From contig NZ_BCYU01000034.1 in NCBI RefSeq assembly GCF_001598355.1, positions 1 to 47,361 on the forward strand: a DNA stretch of 47,361 bases, written 5' to 3'. Below, in pieces: positions 36,796-44,599 of the stretch. The notes under the pieces are model-generated. The model was not told the origin of the DNA. It searched no databases and saw only the letters and a list, made by a program, of their open reading frames with translations. The translations under genes were made by a program, and so were the position numbers. Position 1 is the stretch's first letter. Each line of letters starts with the position of its first letter. Source of the DNA: Sphingomonas asaccharolytica NBRC 15499. Its GTDB lineage: Bacteria > Pseudomonadota > Alphaproteobacteria > Sphingomonadales > Sphingomonadaceae.

Positions 36796-37986
36796 ATGGC
36801 AGAGGCAGCAACCGCACCGCAACGACTGACGCAATTAAAGCGGGCGGTTTTCCTGTTCGGGTTGCTGGTGCTCAGCGCCTGTTCGACCGTCGTGCCGCGC
36901 GGCGCGCCTCCGGTGGAACGCGGGCCTGCGGTCGTGGCGCCTCCGGTTGCGCCTCCGGTGATGCCCGGCCTGCCGACCGATAACGACCATCATATGGTCG
37001 CGCTGCTCGTGCCGTTGAGCGGGAACAATGCCGGCGTCGGCAAGAGCATCGCCAATGCGACTCAGCTTGCCTTGCTCGATACCAACAACAACTCGCTGCG
37101 GATCACCACCTATGACACCGCGACCGGGGCTGCCGCCGCGGCGCAGCGCGCGATCGACGACGGCGCTCGGGTCATCCTGGGGCCGCTGCTTGCCGAGGAC
37201 GTCCGCGCGGTCAGCCCGATCGCCAAGCGCGCCGGGGTTCCGGTGATCAGTTTCTCCAACGATTCGAGCCTGGCCGGGTCGGGCGCCTATCTGATGGGCT
37301 ATTCGCCGGGTCAGTCGATCGAGCGCGTGGTCGATTATGCCCGCGATCAGGGAATCACCACTTATGGTGGCCTGGTCGCCAATGGCGTCTATGGCCAACG
37401 CGCTTCGACCGCTTTCCTGCGCGCGGTGGAATCCGCCAAGGGCCAGGTCATCTCGCTGCAGAATTACGATCATACCAATCCGTCGATCACCGGCGCGACA
37501 TTGCGCCTCGGCAAGGCAGGTTCGGTCGGTGCGGTCCTGGTTGTCGATGACGGCGCGACGGCAGCCGGCATCGTCCCGCTGCTGCGCCGGAACGGCGAGG
37601 CCGGCGCGCGTGTGCTCGGCACCGAACGCTGGAATACCGAGGCATCGATCGCCGCCAAGCCGGCGCTCAACGGCGCGTGGTTCGCCAGCGTGCCCGACAA
37701 TCTCTATCGCCAATTTGCGATCAAATACCGCGGGCGGTTTGGTGCTGCTCCCTATCGCCTGTCGAGCATGGGCTATGACGCGGTGCTGCTGACCATCCGC
37801 ATCGCCCGCGACTGGCGGATCGGCGCGCCGTTTCCGGAGGATCGCTTGCGCGACAAGGACGGCTTTTCGGGCATCGACGGCGCGTTCCGGTTCAACCGCG
37901 ACGGTATCGCCGAACGTGCGCTGGAAGTGCAGGAAGTGCGCGGCGGAACGACGGTGACGGTCTCGCCCGCGCCGACGGGGTTCTAA
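36796..37986 (+). CDS. LpoA-like penicillin-binding-protein activator, lipoprotein
   Basis: 396 residues. A lipobox LSAC puts the lipidated Cys at 29, then a proline-rich linker (about 32-60) leads to a periplasmic-binding-protein-type domain (HHMVALLVPLSGNNAGVGKS; GVPVISFSNDSSLAGSGAYL). Alphaproteobacterial homologues beside rsmI are annotated as PBP activators of the LpoA/leucine-binding type, thought to stimulate peptidoglycan synthesis. ATG 36796 has AGGGGA upstream. The larger open frame upstream is antisense to rsmI and not coding. Its 3' end has a diverged partial copy at 38966-39013. Confidence 0.88.
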   Translation: MAEAATAPQRLTQLKRAVFLFGLLVLSACSTVVPRGAPPVERGPAVVAPPVAPPVMPGLPTDNDHHMVALLVPLSGNNAGVGKSIANATQLALLDTNNNSLRITTYDTATGAAAAAQRAIDDGARVILGPLLAEDVRAVSPIAKRAGVPVISFSNDSSLAGSGAYLMGYSPGQSIERVVDYARDQGITTYGGLVANGVYGQRASTAFLRAVESAKGQVISLQNYDHTNPSITGATLRLGKAGSVGAVLVVDDGATAAGIVPLLRRNGEAGARVLGTERWNTEASIAAKPALNGAWFASVPDNLYRQFAIKYRGRFGAAPYRLSSMGYDAVLLTIRIARDWRIGAPFPEDRLRDKDGFSGIDGAFRFNRDGIAERALEVQEVRGGTTVTVSPAPTGF

Positions 37987-37996
37987 CAATCAGCAA

Positions 37997-38106
37997 TCCT
38001 CCCCGTTTACGGGGGAGGGGGGCCGACGCGAAGCGGCGGTGAAGGGGGCGGGCCCCCTCCACCACCAGCTTCGCTGGCGGTCCCCCTCCCCCACAAGTGG
38101 GGAGGA
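37997..38106. repeat. palindromic-repeat doublet after the lpoA-like gene, probably also its terminator
   Basis: Unit 1: TCCTCCCC-GTTTAC-GGGGGAGG, small hairpin CCGACGC-GAA-GCGGCGG, then TGAAGGGGGCGG. Inverted unit 2: CCCCCTCCACCA, small hairpin CCAGC-TTC-GCTGG, then CCCCCTCCCC-CACAAGTG-GGGAGGA. The last stem is followed by TTTTT on the plus strand (38107 on), a plausible rho-independent terminator for the lipoprotein gene. Confidence 0.78.
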
Positions 38107-38138
38107 TTTTTAGTTTGCCAAACGGCTAAGCTTTCTCC

Positions 38139-38162
38139 ATGGTTATCCATATGGATAACCAT
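38139..38162. promoter_or_regulatory. perfect 24-bp palindrome over the ArsR start, likely operator
   Basis: ATGGTTATCCAT followed by its exact reverse complement. It contains both candidate start codons of the ArsR-family gene (38139 and 38151). A symmetric site of this size suits a dimeric winged-helix repressor, so autoregulation is the simplest inference. No Shine-Dalgarno lies upstream of either ATG. Confidence 0.65.
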
Positions 38163-38489
38163 CAACTCGCGCTCGACTCGGCATTTCATGCGCTCGCCGA
38201 CCCGACTAGAAGAGCGGTCGTTGGCCGCCTCGTACGAGGACCGGCGGCGGTAACCGAGCTGGCCTCGCCTTTCGCCATGGCGCTGCCGTCATTCATGAAG
38301 CACCTGCGTGTGCTCGAGAAAGACGGGCTGATCCGGTCCGAGAAGATCGGCCGCATCCGCACTTGCCGGATCGATGCCGAGCGACTCGCCGCAGCCGAAT
38401 CCTGGCTGTCCGAGCAACGCGAGATCTGGCGGTCCAGAGCTGATCGTCTTGCCGATTTTGCCGAAACCCAGATGCCCGAGGAGCAATGA
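38139..38489 (+). CDS. ArsR-family winged-helix regulator
   Basis: 116 residues. AFHALADPTRRAVVGRLV, TELASPFAMALPSFMKHL (recognition helix) and LEKDGLIRSEKIGRIRTCRI (wing) match the ArsR subfamily that pairs with SRPBCC/AHSA1 proteins; it lacks the Cys metal-binding pairs of ArsR/SmtB sensors. Start 38139 gives MVIHMDNHQLAL, a usual N-terminus in this subfamily; 38151 is the alternative. The next gene overlaps or follows by two bases, so this is a two-gene operon. The ligand is unknown. Confidence 0.88.
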   Translation: MVIHMDNHQLALDSAFHALADPTRRAVVGRLVRGPAAVTELASPFAMALPSFMKHLRVLEKDGLIRSEKIGRIRTCRIDAERLAAAESWLSEQREIWRSRADRLADFAETQMPEEQ

Positions 38490-38491
38490 TC

Positions 38492-38962
38492 ATGCCCGCC
38501 GACTCGTCCGAACTCACCATCGATCGCTTCATCGCAGCGCCGCCCGCCCGGGTGTGGAAGGCGTGGAGCACGCCCGAGCATCTCGCGAAATGGTGGATAC
38601 CGGCGCCGATCGCATGCCAGGTGGTCAAGCTCGATTTGCGTCCCGGCGGCGGGTTCGAGACCTTGATGCGCGAGGACGGCGGCGACTTCCAGCCGCATGT
38701 CGAGGCCTGTTTCCTGGAAGTCGTTCCCGAATCGCGCCTGATATTCACCACCGTGCTCAGGGAAGGCTGGCAGCCAATCGAGGCATGGCTCGCGCTGACC
38801 GCGATCATCACCTTCGAGGCGGAAGGCGCCGGCACCCGCTACGCCTCCCGGGTGCTGCACAAGACTGGGGCCGATGCGCGCAAGCATGAGGAGATGGGAT
38901 TCGAGGAAGGCTGGGGAACGGCGATTGGTCAACTCGCGGCTTTCGTCGCGGGGCAGGCGTAG
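38492..38962 (+). CDS. SRPBCC/AHSA1-domain protein
   Basis: 156 residues with the START-like helix-grip fold: TIDRFIAAPPARVWKAWSTP, EHLAKWWIPAP, RPGGGFETLMREDGG, and the C-terminal GFEEGWGTAIGQLAAFV. Such proteins bind hydrophobic ligands; their role with ArsR partners is unproved. ATG 38492 has GAGGAG eight bases upstream; ATG 38486 overlaps the ArsR stop (ATGA) and is possible. Directly after its stop begins a remnant of the lpoA-like gene. Confidence 0.85.
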   Translation: MPADSSELTIDRFIAAPPARVWKAWSTPEHLAKWWIPAPIACQVVKLDLRPGGGFETLMREDGGDFQPHVEACFLEVVPESRLIFTTVLREGWQPIEAWLALTAIITFEAEGAGTRYASRVLHKTGADARKHEEMGFEEGWGTAIGQLAAFVAGQA

Positions 38963-38965
38963 CAA

Positions 38966-39013
38966 GTGCGCGGCGGGATGTCGGTAATGGTCTCCCCGGC
39001 CGACGGATTTTAG
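38966..39013 (+). pseudogene. remnant of a second lpoA-like 3' end
   Basis: Sixteen codons read VRGGMSVMVSPADGF then stop. The real gene ends VRGGTTVTVSPAPTGF then stop at 37936-37986. The DNA also matches beyond the stop, into the following palindrome (AGTCCTCCCCGTTTACGGGG here; AATCCTCCCCGTTTACGGGG there). The copy has no start and no upstream coding sequence; it begins right after the SRPBCC stop codon. Confidence 0.75.
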
Positions 39014-39018
39014 CAGTC

Positions 39019-39048
39019 AAAGTCCTCCCCGTTTACGGGGAGGACTTT
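39019..39048. terminator. perfect 12-bp hairpin next to the hemW stop
   Basis: AAAGTCCTCCCC, loop GTTTAC, GGGGAGGACTTT. It lies between the remnant and hemW and touches the hemW stop codon. It shares the CCTCCCCGTTTACGGGGAGG core with 37997 and, with loop GTGAAC, 44514. It probably ends hemW transcription, though the T-run on the minus strand is poor. Confidence 0.6.
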
Positions 39049-40202
39049 CAAGTCTCTTCCGGCACCTGCACGACGTCGCCCAGGATTGCGTTGAGTACCG
39101 GCATGCCCGCGTCGGTGGCACGTAGGCGCGCGCCGTCCTGCTCGAGCAATCCCTGTGCGACCAGCCGCTCGATTGCCGGCAAGTCCGCGAGTTCGTCGAT
39201 CGGCCGCTCGCCCAGCGTCGCGATCCGATCCAAGTCGATTCCCTCGGCCAGCCGCAACCCCATCAACATCGCCTCGACCGCGCGTTCGCGCGGCGTAAGT
39301 GGTTCTTCCTGTTCGGTGCCATGGCCGTTGCGCCGGACCGCATCGATCCAATTCTCCGGCTTGCGGCGTCGTTGCGTCGCGAGGCCGGTGCGCCGGCCAT
39401 GTGCGCCGGGTCCGATCCCGGCATAATCCAGGTAGCGCCAATAGGTCAGGTTGTGGCGGCTCTCCGCACCTGCTCGCGCATGGTTGGAAATCTCATAGGC
39501 CGGCATGCCTGCGCTCGCCGTCAGTGAGCGGGTGAGCTCGAACAGGTCGGCGGCGCGGTCATCGTCGGGCAGCACCAACCGCCCGGCAAGCGCCTCGGTC
39601 TGGAAGCGCGTGCCCGGCTCGATCGTCAGCTGATAGAGCGACAGATGCTCGGTACCGAACGACAGCGCGCGGGCAAGCTCGGCATGCCAGTCGGCCAAGC
39701 CTTGGTCGGGCCGCGCATAGATCAGGTCGAAGCTGACCCGGTCGAACACACGCTGCGCGGTGTCGAGTGCGGCCAGCCCCTCGGTCACGTCATGCGCGCG
39801 GCCCAGAAACGCCAGGGTCTTGTTGTCGAGCGCCTGCAGCCCCAGGCTTACCCGATTGACGCCGGCCGCGGCGATATCGGCGAAGCGCGCCGCCTCGACC
39901 GACGACGGATTGGCCTCCAATGTGATTTCGATTCCCGGCTCGAACCCCCAGGCGCGTTCGGCGGCGTCTAGGACAGTTGCCACCGTAGCGGGCGGCATCA
40001 GCGAGGGCGTGCCGCCGCCAAAGAAGATCGATCCCAGCCGCCGCCCGGGCAACGCCGACGCCTCATGCGCCAGATCGGCGAGCAGCGCGTCGCGCCATAT
40101 CTCCTGATCGACGCTCTCGCGGACATGGCTGTTGAAGTCGCAATACGGACATTTCGAAACACAGAACGGCCAATGGACGTATAAGGCGAGAGGGTCGGTC
40201 AT
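39048..40202 (-). CDS. hemW: radical SAM haem chaperone HemW
   Basis: 384 residues. The radical-SAM motif CVSKCPYCDF (Cys at about 14, 18, 21), GSIFFGGGTPSLM, EITLEANPSSVE, NRVSLGLQALD and the HemN C-terminal domain are present. HemW-type proteins lack the extra N-terminal part of true HemN and act as haem chaperones rather than coproporphyrinogen dehydrogenases; the Cys-x3-Cys-x2-Cys-x-Phe form fits HemW. It is divergent from the first CAP-domain gene (27-base gap). Confidence 0.9.
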   Translation of the reverse strand: MTDPLALYVHWPFCVSKCPYCDFNSHVRESVDQEIWRDALLADLAHEASALPGRRLGSIFFGGGTPSLMPPATVATVLDAAERAWGFEPGIEITLEANPSSVEAARFADIAAAGVNRVSLGLQALDNKTLAFLGRAHDVTEGLAALDTAQRVFDRVSFDLIYARPDQGLADWHAELARALSFGTEHLSLYQLTIEPGTRFQTEALAGRLVLPDDDRAADLFELTRSLTASAGMPAYEISNHARAGAESRHNLTYWRYLDYAGIGPGAHGRRTGLATQRRRKPENWIDAVRRNGHGTEQEEPLTPRERAVEAMLMGLRLAEGIDLDRIATLGERPIDELADLPAIERLVAQGLLEQDGARLRATDAGMPVLNAILGDVVQVPEET

Positions 40203-40229
40203 CTGACCCGTGCATATGGAGACACGCGC

Positions 40230-40790
40230 ATGATCAGGAAAGCGGGGATCGCGCTACTGGCGATGGCGCTGACCGCCTGCGGCGCGCCGAGCGGCCCGGA
40301 GCGCGTGGTCGAGCCGCGCAACGGCACCGCGCCCGCGCAACGCGGCGGCGCCTTGCTCCGCCAGGTCATGCTCGCCAGACATAATGACGCGCGTCGTGCG
40401 GTCGGCGTCCCGCAGCTCGCCTGGGACGACACCCTCGCCGCGCACGCGCTCGATTATGCCCGCGACCTCGCCCGCACCCGCCGCTTCCAGCACGCGCCGC
40501 AACCGATGGGGCCGGGACGCGAAGGCGAGAACCTCTTCACCGGCACGCGCGACGCATATTCCTTTGCCGAAATGATCCAATACTGGATCGACGAGCGAAA
40601 GTGGTTCGTGAACGCGCCCGCGGCCGATTTCAGCTCCACTGGCAATGGCGAGGCGGTGGCGCATTACACCCAGATCATCTGGCGCACGACCACGCGGGTC
40701 GGCTGCGCCGTCGCCAGCAACGATCGCGACGATTACCTCGTCTGCCGCTACGCGCCGCCGGGCAACGTAATAGGGTTGAGGGCGCTTTAA
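40230..40790 (+). CDS. CAP-domain (SCP/PR-1-like) lipoprotein
   Basis: 186 residues with a lipobox (LTAC; Cys17) and a CAP domain: RHNDARRAVGVPQLAWDDTL, GREGENLFTGTRDAY, HYTQIIWRTTTRVGCAVA and YLVCRYAPPGN. Conserved His/Glu of the CAP cavity are visible (FQHAP; GENLF; HYTQ). Likely anchored in the outer membrane or periplasm; function unknown. GGAGA lies about 8 bases before ATG 40230. The next gene is a paralogue. Confidence 0.88.
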   Translation: MIRKAGIALLAMALTACGAPSGPERVVEPRNGTAPAQRGGALLRQVMLARHNDARRAVGVPQLAWDDTLAAHALDYARDLARTRRFQHAPQPMGPGREGENLFTGTRDAYSFAEMIQYWIDERKWFVNAPAADFSSTGNGEAVAHYTQIIWRTTTRVGCAVASNDRDDYLVCRYAPPGNVIGLRAL

Positions 40791-40839
40791 GCCTTCACAC
40801 CGAGCCTTAATTAACGCGCCGGGCGCATTACGGGCGGCG

Positions 40840-41364
40840 ATGATCCGCTATCGTTTCCTCGCCGCGATCGCACTGCTGCCGCTGACCGCGAACGCGCCGA
40901 TGCCGCGTCCGGGTGGCGCCGCCTTCATCCGCGCGATGCTCGACAGCCAGAACGAGGCGCGTCGCGCCGCCGGCGTGCCGGAGATCGCCTGGGACGACAA
41001 TCTCGCCGTCGACGCGCAGCAATGGGCCGACCATCTCGCCGGCACGAGCAGCTTCTATCACTCCGACAATGATCGCGGCAGCGACCCCGACGGAGAGGGC
41101 GAGAACCTCTTCATGGGCACCCAGGAGGCGTACAGTTATCAGCAGATGGTCGGCATGTGGGTCGACGAGAAGAAATTTTACCGCGACGGCGTGATGCCCA
41201 ATCTCTCGACCACCGGCAATTGGGACGATGTCGGGCATTACACCCAGATCATCTGGAGCTCGACCAAACGCGTCGGCTGCGCGCTCGCCAACAATGGCGA
41301 GGACGATTATCTCGTCTGCCGCTATTCCGAACCGGGCAATTTTTACGGCGAAAGCCCGCGCTGA
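40840..41364 (+). CDS. CAP-domain (SCP/PR-1-like) exported protein
   Basis: 174 residues. A short signal peptide (MIRYRFLAAIALLPLTANA) without a lipobox precedes a CAP domain: SQNEARRAAGVPEIAWDDNL, FYHSDNDRGSDPDGEGENLF, HYTQIIWSSTKRVGCALANN, YLVCRYSEPGNFYGESPR. It clearly shares ancestry with the upstream gene but differs in anchoring and has an acidic insertion (SDNDRGSDPDGEGE). It is likely periplasmic or secreted. The upstream Shine-Dalgarno is weak. Confidence 0.88.
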   Translation: MIRYRFLAAIALLPLTANAPMPRPGGAAFIRAMLDSQNEARRAAGVPEIAWDDNLAVDAQQWADHLAGTSSFYHSDNDRGSDPDGEGENLFMGTQEAYSYQQMVGMWVDEKKFYRDGVMPNLSTTGNWDDVGHYTQIIWSSTKRVGCALANNGEDDYLVCRYSEPGNFYGESPR

Positions 41365-41370
41365 GCGCGC

Positions 41371-42015
41371 CTACAGAACCGCCTCGACCAGCTGCCTGAA
41401 CGCCGCTGCGCGGTGCGTCAGCGGGGTTTTCTCGTCGTGCGGCATCTCGCCGAACGTGCGGTCGTGGCCGTCGGGCACGAACATCGGATCGTAGCCGAAG
41501 CCATGCGCGCCCCGGGGCGGCCAGACCAGCAGGCCGTCGACGCGCCCTTCGAACCATTCGACATGGCCGTCGGGCCAGGCCAGCGCCAGCGCGCAGACGA
41601 AATGAGCGTCGCGAACCGCTTCGGGTCCGGCTGCGGCGAGCTTGTCCTCGACCAGCTTCATCGCCATGCCGAAATCCTTGGCCGGCCCCGCCCAGCGCGC
41701 CGAGAAGATGCCGGGATCGCCGTTCAGCGCCTCGACGCACAGTCCGCTATCGTCGGCCAGCGCCGGCAAGCCCGACAGATCGGCCGCCTGCAGCGCCTTC
41801 AATTCGGCATTGGCGACGAAGGTGGTGCCGGTTTCCTCGGGCTCGGGCAGGTCGAGCGCCTTCGCCGACACCGGCTGGATGCCGTAGGGCCCGAGCAACG
41901 CCTCGATCTCGCGCACCTTGCCTTCATTGTGGCTGGCGATGACCAATTTGCCCGGCGCCAGCTTGCGGATCGCCTGGGGTGCATCGCCACCAATTCCCTC
42001 GTCCGGTTCGCTCAT
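41371..42015 (-). CDS. rdgB: non-canonical purine NTP pyrophosphatase RdgB
   Basis: 214 residues of the HAM1/ITPase family, which removes dITP/XTP from the nucleotide pool. [72 protein letters not shown] and SHR-like THRAAAF are all seen. The N-terminus has about 20 extra residues ([14 protein letters not shown]...) before the fold. Its ATG overlaps the rph stop by four bases. Confidence 0.95.
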   Translation of the reverse strand: MSEPDEGIGGDAPQAIRKLAPGKLVIASHNEGKVREIEALLGPYGIQPVSAKALDLPEPEETGTTFVANAELKALQAADLSGLPALADDSGLCVEALNGDPGIFSARWAGPAKDFGMAMKLVEDKLAAAGPEAVRDAHFVCALALAWPDGHVEWFEGRVDGLLVWPPRGAHGFGYDPMFVPDGHDRTFGEMPHDEKTPLTHRAAAFRQLVEAVL

Positions 42016-42731
42016 GCCGATCCAACCGCCTTTGCTTGCGCCGCGAAGATTTCGTTGCAGCCGATCCGCGCGAGCCGAAGCAGCCTCAACAACGCTTCCT
42101 CGTCATAGGTTGCATGTTCCGCGGTCGCTTGCGCTTCGGCGATATGGCCGTTTTCGAGCAGCACGAAATTGGCATCGGCATCGGCGTTCGAATCCTCGTC
42201 ATAATCGAGGTCGAGCACCGGTGTGCCCTGGAAGATGCCGCAGCTGACCGCGGCGACCTTCTGTGTCAGCGGATCGCTGGTCAGCTTGCCGTCACGCATC
42301 AGCCCGTTGATCGCCAGCCGGAGCGCGACCCAGGCGCCCGAGATCGACGCGGTGCGCGTGCCGCCATCGGCCTGGATCACGTCGCAATCGAGCGTGATTT
42401 GGTGCTCGCCAAGCACGCTGAGATCGGTGACCGCGCGCAACGAGCGCCCGATCAGCCGCTGGATCTCCTGCGTCCGCCCGGATTGCTTGCCACGCGCCGC
42501 CTCACGCGCGCCGCGGGTATGCGTCGCGCGCGGCAGCATGCCATATTCGGCGGTGACCCAGCCCGACCCCTTGCCGCGCAGCCAAGGCGGCACGCGATCC
42601 TCGACCGAGGCGGTGACCAGCACCTTGGTGTCGCCGAACCCGACCAGCACCGACCCTTCGGCATGTTTGGTGAAATGGGGCTCGATGGTGATTGCGCGCA
42701 TCTGATCGGGGGCGCGGCCGCTGGGGCGCAT
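42012..42731 (-). CDS. rph: ribonuclease PH
   Basis: 239 residues, a phosphorolytic 3'-exonuclease that trims tRNA and other RNA ends. [67 protein letters not shown], and [20 protein letters not shown] are family motifs. AGGAGA lies six bases before ATG 42731. Coupled to rdgB by an ATGA overlap and divergent from hrcA. Confidence 0.97.
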   Translation of the reverse strand: MRPSGRAPDQMRAITIEPHFTKHAEGSVLVGFGDTKVLVTASVEDRVPPWLRGKGSGWVTAEYGMLPRATHTRGAREAARGKQSGRTQEIQRLIGRSLRAVTDLSVLGEHQITLDCDVIQADGGTRTASISGAWVALRLAINGLMRDGKLTSDPLTQKVAAVSCGIFQGTPVLDLDYDEDSNADADANFVLLENGHIAEAQATAEHATYDEEALLRLLRLARIGCNEIFAAQAKAVGSA

Positions 42732-42859
42732 GAAAGTCTCCTGATAAAGGTCGCGATGGCCCTAGGGCCAGAAGTCATGAGCGGCAATCACCTCGTGTCG
42801 AACTCTGTGCGGTAAGCGATGGGATTGAGCCGCGAGGCTGCGCCGCCTAGATCAGCAGG

Positions 42860-43903
42860 ATGTCCGCCCCCGCCGTCACCGAATTGTCCGATCGCGCGCG
42901 CGATATTTTTCGCGCGGTAGTGGAAGGCTATCTCGACACCGGCCAGCCGGTAGGGTCGCGCACGCTGGCCGATGCCGGCGCGTTCAGCCTGTCGCCTGCG
43001 TCGATCCGCAACGTGATGGCGGAACTCGAGGCGCTCGGGTTGCTCAGCCATCCGCATACCAGCGCCGGCCGGATGCCGACCGATACGGGATTGCGGCTGT
43101 TCGTCGACGGGATGATGCGCGTCGCCGAGCCGAGTCTGGAGGAACGCGCGGCGATCGAGGGCAGAGCAGTACGCTCGGGCCCGGTCGAGGAGGCGTTGGC
43201 CGCCACCACCCTGGCACTCAGCGGCCTGTCGGCCTGCGCCGGGCTCGTGCTGGTGCCGCGGAGCGAATTGGTGCTGCGCCAGATCAGCTTCGTGCCGCTC
43301 TCGCCGGGCCGCGCGCTCGCGGTAATCGTCGGCGACGACGGTCAGGTCGAGAACCGTGTCGTCGAGCTTACGCCCGGGACTAGCCAGGCGGCGTTGGTCG
43401 AGGCGGGCAATTACATGTCGGCGACGCTGGCCGGGCTGACCCTGGCCGAGGCGCGCGTCCGGCTCGACCGCCAGCTTGCCGCCGACCGCGCCGCGCTCGA
43501 CAAGGCCGCGGCGACCTTGGTCGAACAGGGAATCGCGGTGTGGAGTGAGGATTCGGACCGCCGGCCGGTGCTGATCGTGCGCGGCCAGGGGCGGCTGATC
43601 GACGCCGCCGCGGCAGAGGACCTCGAGCGCATCCGCGACTTGCTTGACGATCTCGAGGGCAAGCAGGAAATCGCCGGGCTGCTCGACAGCGCGCGCACCG
43701 CCGAATCGACCCGCATCTTCATCGGCGCGGAGAACAAATTGTTCGCGCTGTCGGGCTCGTCGGTGATCGCGCGGCCGTTCCGCGGGATCGATGGCCGCGT
43801 GGTCGGCGTGGTGGGGGTAATCGGGCCGACCCGGTTGAACTATGCGCGAGTCGTGCCCATGGTGGATTTCACCGCCGCAACCCTCTCCCGTCTGATCGGT
43901 TGA
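42860..43903 (+). CDS. hrcA: heat-inducible transcription repressor HrcA
   Basis: 347 residues. The N-terminal winged helix (RDIFRAVVEGYLDTGQPVGS; PASIRNVMAELEALGLLSHP; HTSAGRMPTDTGLRLFVD) and the GAF-like and dimerisation parts (IFIGAENKLFALSGSSVI; PTRLNYARVVPMVDFTAAT) are typical. HrcA represses chaperone genes by binding CIRCE. No CIRCE-like repeat was seen between rph and hrcA, so its own control is unclear. Followed by grpE. Confidence 0.95.
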   Translation: MSAPAVTELSDRARDIFRAVVEGYLDTGQPVGSRTLADAGAFSLSPASIRNVMAELEALGLLSHPHTSAGRMPTDTGLRLFVDGMMRVAEPSLEERAAIEGRAVRSGPVEEALAATTLALSGLSACAGLVLVPRSELVLRQISFVPLSPGRALAVIVGDDGQVENRVVELTPGTSQAALVEAGNYMSATLAGLTLAEARVRLDRQLAADRAALDKAAATLVEQGIAVWSEDSDRRPVLIVRGQGRLIDAAAAEDLERIRDLLDDLEGKQEIAGLLDSARTAESTRIFIGAENKLFALSGSSVIARPFRGIDGRVVGVVGVIGPTRLNYARVVPMVDFTAATLSRLIG

Positions 43904-43937
43904 GAGGCAGCAATTTTCCAAGGCCAAGACGAAGAGA

Positions 43938-44498
43938 ATGATGACCGAAGACGAAAAGATCGACACCGCGACTGCCAATGGCGAAGACCTTCGCGCCGAA
44001 ACCGCGGAGGCCGCACCCGAACTGGCCGAGCATGACCGCGTCGCGCAATTGGAAGCCGAACTCGCCGAGGCCAAGGCCGCGGTGATGTACGCGCATGCCG
44101 AGGCGCAGAACGTCCGCCGCCGCGCTGAAAAGGAAGCCGCCGATACGCGTGCTTATGCCGTGACCAGCTTCGCGCGCGAAATATTGTCGGTCGCCGATAA
44201 TCTGGCGCGCGGCCTGTCGGCGATTCCCGCCGACCTGCGCGACGACGACCGGCTGAAGGGTCTGATCGCTGGGCTCGAGGCGACCCAGCGCGAACTCGAC
44301 GCGGTGTTCCAGCGCAACGGCGTCACCAAGATCGCCGCGATGGGTTTGCCGCTTGATCCCAACCAGCACCAGGCGATGCTGGAAATCCCGTCGGATCAGG
44401 CGCCCGGCACGATCGTCCAGGAAATGCAGGCGGGTTATATGCTCCGCGACCGCTTGCTGCGCCCATCGCTGGTGGGTGTGGCGAAAAAGCCGGATTGA
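43938..44498 (+). CDS. grpE: GrpE nucleotide exchange factor
   Basis: 186 residues, the co-chaperone that releases ADP from DnaK. An acidic N-terminus and long coiled coil (LEAELAEAKAAVMYAHAEAQ; NVRRRAEKEAADTRAYAV) lead to the beta domain with DAVFQRNGVTKIAAMGLPLD, NPNQHQAM-like PNQHQAMLEI and VQEMQAGYMLRDRLLRPSLV. ATG 43938 or 43941 can start it. Thirty-four bases after hrcA; dnaK is not adjacent. Confidence 0.95.
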   Translation: MMTEDEKIDTATANGEDLRAETAEAAPELAEHDRVAQLEAELAEAKAAVMYAHAEAQNVRRRAEKEAADTRAYAVTSFAREILSVADNLARGLSAIPADLRDDDRLKGLIAGLEATQRELDAVFQRNGVTKIAAMGLPLDPNQHQAMLEIPSDQAPGTIVQEMQAGYMLRDRLLRPSLVGVAKKPD

Positions 44499-44513
44499 GG
44501 CAGCTCTAGAAAC

Positions 44514-44533
44514 CCTCCCCGTGAACGGGGAGG
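44514..44533 (+). terminator. grpE terminator, CCTCCCC palindrome
   Basis: CCTCCCC, loop GTGAAC, GGGGAGG, followed by ATTTTAATT. It shares its core with the hairpins at 37997 and 39019. Confidence 0.6.
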
Positions 44534-44599
44534 ATTTTAATTCCCCCACTCCCGCTTCAACCCCTCCCGCAAGAGGGATCGGGTTGATATGGCACGGGA

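Noticed and set aside
38139..38962. ArsR gene considered as an arsenic resistance regulator
   Set aside because: No Cys metal-binding pair is present in the protein and no arsenate reductase or pump is nearby; the SRPBCC partner points to another subfamily.
42732..42859. Possible CIRCE operator between rph and hrcA
   Set aside because: No TTAGCACTC-N9-GAGTGCTAA-like inverted repeat was found on inspection.
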